From: Clostridia bacterium
GTDB lineage: Bacteria > Bacillota > Clostridia > Oscillospirales > UBA644
Direction: 5' to 3'
Assembly: GCA_017427285.1 (NCBI GenBank)
Contig: JAFRTE010000019.1
Coordinates: 1-64,000, forward strand
DNA: 64,000 nt
Shown piece after piece: positions 16,747 to 23,685 of this stretch. The position numbers and the translations under genes were made by a program. How positions within the stretch are numbered: position 1 is the stretch's first letter; every line of letters begins with the position of its first letter. Under the pieces are notes generated by a model. It was not told the origin of the DNA and ran no database searches. It saw nothing but the letters and a program-made list of their open reading frames with translations.

Positions 16747-18915
16747 ATGGCAAACAAATTGGAAGTCAGAAATTTAAGAATCTCTTTCCGCACCGTATCA
16801 GGCAAACTTCAGGCAGTAAGAGATATCTCGTTTGATTTAAAAGACGGCGAAACTCTCGCTATCGTCGGCGAATCCGGCTCGGGTAAATCCGTTACTTCAA
16901 AAGCCATTCTCGGTATTCTTGCAGGAAATGCGATTATCGACGGCGGCGAGATCATTTACGACGGCAGAGACCTTCTGAAAATCCCCGAAGACGAATTTTA
17001 CAAGATCCGCGGCGACAAGATCGCCATGATTTTCCAGGATCCGCTTTCAAGTCTTAACCCGATTATGAGGATAGGCAAACAGCTTACGGAAGCTATGATC
17101 CTCAAAGGCAAAGCGCGCCAGAAATCATGCAGAAAGGCGTTTAACGAATATCTTGCCCGCCTCGAAAAGGCAATGATCAAATCAAACGCCGCAAACGACC
17201 CCGAAAAAGCCAGAAGCATTTCGGAAAAGTGCAAAAATTTCGATAAATTCGAAGGTACTCATCTTAAACTTGAAACCGCTTATAACAGTGCTGTAAACAA
17301 CGCAAACGAAGCAATTGCGGAAATCGAAAACGCGCTCTTCCTTATTGAGAAAAACGCGTTTAAAGATGAGAAAAACATTATTTCAAACATCTGCGAGCTT
17401 TCTCTCGGCACCGTAAACGACTATGTCGTATCTGATGATTCGGCTGAGCTTCACACTCTTGTTTCTTCTCTTAAAACCGCCGCTTCCGCTTCTAAAAAGT
17501 CCGGTAATTATGACGAAGTAACCGCAAATCTCAATAAGATCAACGAAATTCTCAAAGCGGCTATCGCAAAAGAGATGCCTAACTTCTTCTCGATGGGCTA
17601 TTACCTTACTTTCTCGGGCGAACCGCTTCCCGATCTTCCAGTTTCCGAGCTCAATCAATTTCTCCGCAAGTATCTCGACGACAACTATATGCTCGAGTTT
17701 ATCGAGTATGTAGAGAATGCTTTGCGCGATTCAGCAAAAGAGCATCTTGTCAAAAAGGAAGCAGTTGTAAAAGAGCTTAAAGAATCTCTTAATACTTTCA
17801 GGGCAGACGTATATTCTCGTCCCGAAATCGATACGCTCGTAAACAAGCTCGTAAAAGACGTTCATGACTCCATAGACCCCATGGAAATTAACAGAGACAG
17901 CACGGCGTATACTTTCGAATCAAGTCTTCGCAGCGCGGTTGAGGTCTATTTCAACGGTGAAAAACAGAATGTAGTTGAAACGAAACGTTACGAAAAACAG
18001 AAAGCAAGTTACGACAGAAAAGCCGCAAGGGCAGGGGGTGAACTGTCATGGAAAGTCACACCTGCCGCGATAGTCGATTTACAGCTCGCAAAAGATAATA
18101 TCTGCACGATCATTATTCGTCTTACGGAACATTACGAAGAGCTCCTTGCTCAGAAAGATCAGCGCGATTACGGTGAAGAAGCCGTTGCGGTAATAGATTA
18201 TCTTAAATTGAACGCGTCCGGTTTCGCAAATAAAGTTACGCGTCGTTTGGCAAAGCTTCGCGCGCTCAAACTTATGGAAGAAGTCGGTATCCCCGAACCG
18301 AGAAAGAGATACAGACAGTATCCGTTCGAGTTCTCGGGCGGTATGAGACAGCGTATAGTTATCGCTATCGCGCTTGCCGCAAACCCCGATATCCTTATCT
18401 GCGACGAACCTACGACCGCGCTCGACGTTACCATTCAGGCGCAGATACTCGAGCTTATCAACAAGCTCAAAAAAGAAAGAAATCTTTCTATTATCTTCAT
18501 AACTCACGACCTCGGCGTTGTTGCGAATATGGCAGATAAGATCGCCGTAATGTATGCGGGTAAAATCGTTGAATATGGTACTTCAAGAGACGTATTCTAT
18601 TCTCCCGCACATCCGTATACATGGGCGCTCCTGTCTTCTATGCCGGACCTCGATACAAACGAGAAGCTCGAAGCAATACCGGGTACTCCGCCGAATATGA
18701 TCTATCCTCCCGTTGGCGATGCTTTTGCCGAAAGAAATAAATTTGCTTTAAAGATCGACTTTGAAAAACAGCCTCCTATGTTCCGCATAAGCGATACTCA
18801 CAGCGCGGCAACATGGTTGCTCCATCCCGATGCGCCGCATGTCGATCCGCCCAAGATCGTCACCGAACGTATAGCAAGAAGCAAAAAGAATGCAGGAGGT
18901 GACAGCAATGGCTGA
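16747..18915 (+). CDS. oppD: Oligopeptide ABC transporter ATPase OppD with ~380-residue insertion
   Basis: At 722 residues it is twice the normal OppD length. Walker A GESGSGKS (41-48) and Q-loop FQDPLSSLNP (about 96-105) are followed by an insertion from about residue 122 to 505. The family then resumes with LMEEVGIPEPRKRY, signature FSGGMRQR (529-536), Walker B ILICDEP (Asp553, Glu554), switch His587 and the C-terminal oligopeptide-type extension (HPYTWALLSSMPDL, IPGTPPN). The insertion is charged and mostly helical, with Lys/Glu-rich stretches that could form coiled coils; it interrupts the helical subdomain after the Q-loop. All catalytic motifs are intact, so the ATPase should work. GTGGAGGAATAAATT precedes the ATG. 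Confidence 0.9.
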   Translation: MANKLEVRNLRISFRTVSGKLQAVRDISFDLKDGETLAIVGESGSGKSVTSKAILGILAGNAIIDGGEIIYDGRDLLKIPEDEFYKIRGDKIAMIFQDPLSSLNPIMRIGKQLTEAMILKGKARQKSCRKAFNEYLARLEKAMIKSNAANDPEKARSISEKCKNFDKFEGTHLKLETAYNSAVNNANEAIAEIENALFLIEKNAFKDEKNIISNICELSLGTVNDYVVSDDSAELHTLVSSLKTAASASKKSGNYDEVTANLNKINEILKAAIAKEMPNFFSMGYYLTFSGEPLPDLPVSELNQFLRKYLDDNYMLEFIEYVENALRDSAKEHLVKKEAVVKELKESLNTFRADVYSRPEIDTLVNKLVKDVHDSIDPMEINRDSTAYTFESSLRSAVEVYFNGEKQNVVETKRYEKQKASYDRKAARAGGELSWKVTPAAIVDLQLAKDNICTIIIRLTEHYEELLAQKDQRDYGEEAVAVIDYLKLNASGFANKVTRRLAKLRALKLMEEVGIPEPRKRYRQYPFEFSGGMRQRIVIAIALAANPDILICDEPTTALDVTIQAQILELINKLKKERNLSIIFITHDLGVVANMADKIAVMYAGKIVEYGTSRDVFYSPAHPYTWALLSSMPDLDTNEKLEAIPGTPPNMIYPPVGDAFAERNKFALKIDFEKQPPMFRISDTHSAATWLLHPDAPHVDPPKIVTERIARSKKNAGGDSNG

Positions 18916-20032
18916 GCTTAACAAACAGGTAACTCCTTCCAACGATGACAATGTCCTTCTCAGAGTCGAAAATCTCTCTCAGCATTTCGGAGAACTCAAA
19001 GCCGTAGACAACGTATCCTTTGATATTAAAAAGGGCGAAGTTTTCGGGCTTGTAGGTGAGTCCGGATGCGGAAAAACAACGACCGGAAGATCGATCATCA
19101 AACTTTACAATATTACATCCGGCAGCATTTATTTTAAAGGACAAAGAATAGGCGCAGGCACTCTTTCTTATAAAAATGCCATTAAAGACGCCAAAAAGAA
19201 ATTCAAAGATGAAGTTGCCGAACTCAAAAACAGCGATGACCCGGATAAAGCCGCTGTAATTGCTGAAAAAAAGGCGGAGCTTGGCAAACTTATTTCCGAT
19301 ATGCGCAAGCAGATAGCGTCCGCCAAATACGACAACAGTCACGTTGACAAGGACCTTATCACCCAGATCCAGATGATCTTCCAGGACCCCATCGCTTCTC
19401 TCGACCCGCGTATGACGGTCAGAGAAATCATTTCCGAAGGTCTTGTGATTAAGGGAATGAAAGATAAAAAACAGATCGACGAAATGGTTTACGATGTTCT
19501 CGAAACTGTCGGACTTGTCAGAGAGCATGCCGGAAGATACCCTCACGAATTTTCAGGAGGACAGAGACAGCGTATAGGCGTTGCGCGTTCCGTTATTATG
19601 AAACCGGAGCTGATAATTGCCGATGAACCGGTTTCCGCTCTTGACGTTTCTATTCAGGCGCAGGTCATCAATCTTCTTAACGACCTTCGCCATGATCTCG
19701 GTATTACCATTCTGTTCGTTGCTCACGACCTTTCAGTCGTTAAATATTTTTCGGACAGGATCGGCGTAATGTATTTCGGCAAACTTGTTGAACTTGCAGA
19801 TTCGGATGAGCTTTTCAAGCACCCGCTCCATCCGTATACTCGTTCGCTTCTTTCCGCCATACCGCTTCCAGACCCGGACTATGAAAAGAACAGAAAACGT
19901 ATTACCTACGTTCCGCTGCGCGACCACGACTATTCGGTTGAACAGCCGACTTTCAGAGAAGTTTCTCCAAATCATTTTGTCCTCTGCTCCGACAGCGAAG
20001 AAGAGAAATACCGCAGTATTATCGGAGGTTAA
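18908..20032 (+). CDS. oppF: Oligopeptide ABC transporter ATPase OppF with ~60-residue insertion
   Basis: A 374-residue ABC ATPase: Walker A GESGCGKT (50-57), Q-loop FQDPIASLDP (about 158-167), signature FSGGQRQR, Walker B LIIADEP, switch His in VAHDLSV and the OppF-type C-terminus (HPYTRSLLSAIPLPDP). Between the Walker A subdomain and the Q-loop lies a charged, probably helical insertion (about residues 84-145, Lys/Glu/Asp-rich) that ordinary OppF lacks. ATG 18908 has AGGAGG just before it and overlaps the oppD stop as ATGGCTGA, so translation is coupled. It is expected to form the ATPase heterodimer with OppD. Confidence 0.92.
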   Translation: MAELNKQVTPSNDDNVLLRVENLSQHFGELKAVDNVSFDIKKGEVFGLVGESGCGKTTTGRSIIKLYNITSGSIYFKGQRIGAGTLSYKNAIKDAKKKFKDEVAELKNSDDPDKAAVIAEKKAELGKLISDMRKQIASAKYDNSHVDKDLITQIQMIFQDPIASLDPRMTVREIISEGLVIKGMKDKKQIDEMVYDVLETVGLVREHAGRYPHEFSGGQRQRIGVARSVIMKPELIIADEPVSALDVSIQAQVINLLNDLRHDLGITILFVAHDLSVVKYFSDRIGVMYFGKLVELADSDELFKHPLHPYTRSLLSAIPLPDPDYEKNRKRITYVPLRDHDYSVEQPTFREVSPNHFVLCSDSEEEKYRSIIGG

Positions 20033-20037
20033 ACCGA

Positions 20038-20436
20038 GTGAAGAAAAAACTGTTGCAGTATGGGATCTGTTTCCTTATCGGAGCTGCCATGGCGCTCTGG
20101 ATCATGGATTCGGAAGGACTGTTTATTCAAAACAGCCATGTCGATGTTTCGGCTGTCCTCTGTGATGCTTTTTTCGTACCTGGCATACTGCTTGTTATGG
20201 TTGGGTGCCTTTTCTGGATTTCAACCACAGGCCTTTTCGATGCTCTCGGCTATGCTTTTCGCGTCGCAGGACATACTCTTTTCCCGTTTCTGTTTAAGGC
20301 GAACAGTGAATCGTTTTATGACTATAAAACGGAAAAAGACGGTAAACGGGTAAAAACACCGGCATTCATTTTTATAGTCGGCACTGTTTTCCTTGCAGCT
20401 TCGGGAATAGCGCTTGCCGTGTATTATCTCAAATAA
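20038..20436 (+). CDS. Small membrane protein, DUF3899-like
   Basis: A 132-residue protein starting at GTG 20038 (GGAGG nine nt upstream), 5 nt after oppF. It has three hydrophobic segments (about residues 6-23, 38-60, 108-129) and between the second and third a polar loop with FLFKANSESFYDYKTEKDGKR. This pattern resembles the DUF3899 family of Bacillota. Its position as the last gene of the opp operon suggests a link to the transporter, but no function is known to me. A strong terminator follows directly. Confidence 0.7.
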   Translation: MKKKLLQYGICFLIGAAMALWIMDSEGLFIQNSHVDVSAVLCDAFFVPGILLVMVGCLFWISTTGLFDALGYAFRVAGHTLFPFLFKANSESFYDYKTEKDGKRVKTPAFIFIVGTVFLAASGIALAVYYLK

Positions 20437-20440
20437 AATC

Positions 20441-20475
20441 AGGCACAAGGTTTAGTTTTAAACCTTGTGCCTTTT
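20441..20475. terminator. Strong bidirectional terminator after the opp operon and the esterase operon
   Basis: A 13-bp stem AGGCACAAGGTTT / AAACCTTGTGCCT with a 6-nt loop (20441-20472) is followed by TTTT. It lies between convergent operons; on the minus strand the stem is followed by GATTTTATTT. Confidence 0.9.
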
Positions 20476-20489
20476 AAATTTAAGTATTC

Positions 20490-21266
20490 TCAAAGCCATC
20501 CCATATCGGTAAACCAGTTTTTCAAAAGCCCTGTCCATTGCGCAACGTGCGGCATTCCCGCAGCGATATCAAGTCCGTGAGGCCCGTCCGGAAAAATGTG
20601 CATTTCGTGCAAAATGTTATGCTTTCTAAGCGCCGTTGCGTATAAATAGCTGTTTATTACGCTTACTCCGCCGTCATTCGAGGTATGCCAGATAAAAGCT
20701 TTGGGCGTATTGCTGTCAACAAGCAGATCGGGTGATAATTCTCTGTGTTCCTTTTCGTCTCCCGTCAGATTGTAATAGCTTCCTTTATGGCAACATTCGT
20801 CGTCGGGGTGATGGATTACGGGATAGCAAAGTATAGTTGCGTTCGGTATGGGCGACATTCCGTCGATCTCATCAGCACCTTCAAAATCTATCGCTTCTTT
20901 ATAAGTTGAAACAAGCGCCGCAAGATGTCCGCCTGCTGATGAACCCATTACGGCGATTTTGTCTGGATCGACGCCTAACTTTTCAGCGTGATATCTAACG
21001 TACCGTACAGCGCGCCTGGCGTCGAGCAGAGGAATGGGAAATCTGTACGGCGCGACTCTGTATTCGCATACATAAGCGTCCATCCCTATCGAATTAAGAA
21101 ATACCGCATAGCCGTCTCCTTCTTTCGGAGCTCTTCCGCCGTATCCTCCGCCGGGGAAAACTACTACCGCAGCGTCGGTAGCTTTATTTTTTGCGGGATA
21201 ATATTCAAGTACGGGCGTTTCACCGTTAAGTGCAGGTACGTTTTCCCATAAGTCAAGTACTTTCAT
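20490..21266 (-). CDS. Alpha/beta-hydrolase, probable acetylxylan/feruloyl-type carbohydrate esterase
   Basis: A 258-residue alpha/beta-hydrolase. The oxyanion-hole loop VVFPGGGYGG, nucleophile elbow GSSAGGH (Ser110) and catalytic His in PDGPHGLD are clear; the acid is probably in HTSNDGG. No signal peptide is visible, so it should be cytoplasmic. It is the last gene of a four-gene operon with a metallo-beta-lactamase-fold protein, a CE15-like esterase and a GH3 enzyme, which points to removal of acyl groups from imported glycan fragments. The exact substrate is an inference. Confidence 0.82.
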   Translation of the reverse strand: MKVLDLWENVPALNGETPVLEYYPAKNKATDAAVVVFPGGGYGGRAPKEGDGYAVFLNSIGMDAYVCEYRVAPYRFPIPLLDARRAVRYVRYHAEKLGVDPDKIAVMGSSAGGHLAALVSTYKEAIDFEGADEIDGMSPIPNATILCYPVIHHPDDECCHKGSYYNLTGDEKEHRELSPDLLVDSNTPKAFIWHTSNDGGVSVINSYLYATALRKHNILHEMHIFPDGPHGLDIAAGMPHVAQWTGLLKNWFTDMGWL

Positions 21267-21278
21267 AACTAAGCTCCT

Positions 21279-22592
21279 TTATACTTTGTGTTTATGGCTC
21301 CAGCTCATATCAAATTCTTTTCCGATAACAGGGAAAGACGCAGTTTTTACAAATCCGTTTTTTGTCGCTTCAAATTCATAAGTAGCGTCGCCGTTGTAAT
21401 ATACCTGATTTTCCTTTGTATACTTTAACACCTCGCGCAGTTTATGAATATTGTCGTATGCGTGAGCTCCGTAAAATCTGTTCGGCACGGAAGCGACGGG
21501 AGCGCTTATCCACTCGTACATTTTCGGCAGATTGTTGAAGCAGTGGTGCGCGACTTGAACCATTTCCGCTTTCCAAAGCTCAGGATTTCCGTATTTTTCG
21601 GTAAATTCTTCCGCTTCGCTCGATGTGTCTCCAAGAAGCATAAATCTTTGACCGTTGATCGTCAGTTTAACGATCGTTGAAGTCGAGTTAAAGTCTCTCA
21701 GAGGCCAGAAGTCGAGCGCATCCGCGCTTATCATGTCTTCGGCGGCATAAAGGACTTCTACGGTCATATCGGAAAGACTGAATTTCTGTCCGGTATGCAT
21801 TTTAAGCGTTTTAACGTCGGGATAATACTCTGAAACCGCTTCCTTCATATCAAGGTAGGCAGGAGAAAATCCTCTGCATATACTGCGTGACTGAAAACCG
21901 TGCATTACTCTTTCAAGGATGATCTTATCGTGAAAACGGTCGAGAATTCTCGTGCAGCCGTCTGTGTGGTCGTCATGTCCGTGAGTAAAATACCAGCAGC
22001 TGATCCTAATTTTACCGTCTTCCCGCTTATCGGCAAGGTCATACATAAATTTAAAAAGTGCGTCGTTTGCCTCTTTGCTGTGCTGAAAAACATATCCTCC
22101 GTCAACTACAAACAGACTTCCGTCCGAAAGTCTTACGATATAAACCATTCCGCAGTTTATCGTGTTTATTCCGCCTCCGTTTGCGGGGTCATAATACAGA
22201 CCGTAGGCATAAAGCAAGGTTTTTCTGTCGCCCGTATCGGAATATGCAAACCGGTCAAGCGAGAGCGGAGACTGATCTTCAATGATCCGTATCTCGCTAC
22301 GTTTTGCCCAATATACCGCATGATATTGCTTATTGTTGTATTCAAATCCGATACATCTGTCATCGACCATTGAATTTTCAAGATATATCCTTGCGCCGCT
22401 TGATTTGATTTTTTCAATGTACTTTTCAAAATCCTCTTTTTTAACGCTGCAGACTATCTGCATTCTGGAATCCTCATCTGTCGGACCGTTTGTGTCGTCT
22501 TTAAGCATCGGTCCGGAATTGTAATATCCTTTTGCAATTATTTTGCCGTCCGGCATCGGACAGGCGATAATCTGATTTTCTTTCATATCCAT
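21279..22592 (-). CDS. Metallo-beta-lactamase-fold hydrolase
   Basis: A 437-residue protein. An N-terminal ~130-residue region without a recognised domain precedes a metallo-beta-lactamase fold with the metal motif YFTHGHDDHTDG (H-x-H-x-D-H) and further ligands in MLLGDTSSEA and VAHHC. The frame extends to a TTG at 22616, but ATG 22592 has AAGGA seven nt upstream. It lacks a signal peptide. Its place in the GH3/CE15 operon suggests hydrolysis of a carbohydrate ester or lactone, but the family is too broad to name a substrate. Confidence 0.8.
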   Translation of the reverse strand: MDMKENQIIACPMPDGKIIAKGYYNSGPMLKDDTNGPTDEDSRMQIVCSVKKEDFEKYIEKIKSSGARIYLENSMVDDRCIGFEYNNKQYHAVYWAKRSEIRIIEDQSPLSLDRFAYSDTGDRKTLLYAYGLYYDPANGGGINTINCGMVYIVRLSDGSLFVVDGGYVFQHSKEANDALFKFMYDLADKREDGKIRISCWYFTHGHDDHTDGCTRILDRFHDKIILERVMHGFQSRSICRGFSPAYLDMKEAVSEYYPDVKTLKMHTGQKFSLSDMTVEVLYAAEDMISADALDFWPLRDFNSTSTIVKLTINGQRFMLLGDTSSEAEEFTEKYGNPELWKAEMVQVAHHCFNNLPKMYEWISAPVASVPNRFYGAHAYDNIHKLREVLKYTKENQVYYNGDATYEFEATKNGFVKTASFPVIGKEFDMSWSHKHKV

Positions 22593-22635
22593 TTCAGTAT
22601 CCTTAATACGGTTCAAAAATATAATTTCGGATGAT

Positions 22636-23664
22636 TTAATCGTCCTGGTTTATATAACTGATATAATTGTGCCAGTCTTCACGTCCGAAAAAGTGGGTTC
22701 CGCTGCGCATGTGGTACCCTATATCTCCCTCGTGGAAACGGTCTCCTACGGTCGGCAGTCTGTCTGGGTGAACAAAGCCCTCTTTACCGAGTTTTTTGTA
22801 GTATCCGTCAGCTGCAACGCACGCAAGATATTCGTTTTTCGGACATGCCCATCCGTCTTCTGCGGCGCTTGCTACGTATACTTTATGCGGAGCGTTTGCC
22901 GCAATAAGCCAATGCTGGTCAAAAGGCAGGCTTTCAACATTTTCCTGGTATTTTTTGTAGTTTTCGCAAAACCAGTAGGGGAACGTTGTGCAGATATTCT
23001 TTATCGTTTCGCCGGTAGTCTCTCTTGCAAGAGCGGCGCCGCTGCAGCCGGAATCGTTTGAAAACGCACAATAAAAGCGTTTATCGAGCGCTCCCGCAAG
23101 CAGAGCGGTCTTTCCTAAGCGCGAGTGTCCCGCTACGGATATCTTTTTATGGTCAAGTTCCGGCAAAGTTAAAGCATAATCCATAACCGCCATCGCGGAC
23201 CATGCCCAGAGCCCGATCTTTCCGCAGTCATCGTTTTCTCTGACCCCGTCGGGATATACAACGCCTGCAAACTTATCCGTAAAATCATCATTATCCGCAG
23301 TAATATCCTGATAATAAACGGTTAATATTGCATATCCGTTATCGATTATCTCTTCCGTCGGCTGATATTTGTCGGGAATAAGATCGCGGAAGTTTAAGTG
23401 TATAAAGCAAGGGATCGATGTTCCGATTTTTGGGGCGGCATAATAAACGGGAAAAGTAAATTCTCCCCATTCGCCCTTGCAGCAAAGAGATATCTTTTTG
23501 AGCGACGCTTTGCCTGCGGCAAAATTATTGTCATTCTGTTCAACAGTCGCCGTAACGGAATACGGTCTTGCTGGTAAAAATCCGTATTCCTCTTTCAAAA
23601 GCATAGTTATAATTTCGTCTTTTCTGAAATTTACAGGATCGGGCAGATTGTTTATCATTTCCAT
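22636..23664 (-). CDS. CE15-like glucuronoyl esterase family alpha/beta-hydrolase
   Basis: A 342-residue alpha/beta-hydrolase with the nucleophile motif GHSRLGK (Ser181), matching the SRxGK signature of carbohydrate esterase family 15, and the conserved HW after it (FDQHWLIA). NDSGCSGAAL and the C-terminal GTHFFGREDW (probable catalytic His) also fit. Family members cleave 4-O-methyl-glucuronoyl esters linking xylan to lignin and are usually secreted; this one begins MEMINNLPDPVNFRKDE with no signal peptide. It lies 21 nt downstream of the GH3 gene, with GGAG before its ATG. Confidence 0.8.
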   Translation of the reverse strand: MEMINNLPDPVNFRKDEIITMLLKEEYGFLPARPYSVTATVEQNDNNFAAGKASLKKISLCCKGEWGEFTFPVYYAAPKIGTSIPCFIHLNFRDLIPDKYQPTEEIIDNGYAILTVYYQDITADNDDFTDKFAGVVYPDGVRENDDCGKIGLWAWSAMAVMDYALTLPELDHKKISVAGHSRLGKTALLAGALDKRFYCAFSNDSGCSGAALARETTGETIKNICTTFPYWFCENYKKYQENVESLPFDQHWLIAANAPHKVYVASAAEDGWACPKNEYLACVAADGYYKKLGKEGFVHPDRLPTVGDRFHEGDIGYHMRSGTHFFGREDWHNYISYINQDD

Positions 23665-23685
23665 AACCTTATTCTCCTTGTCATT

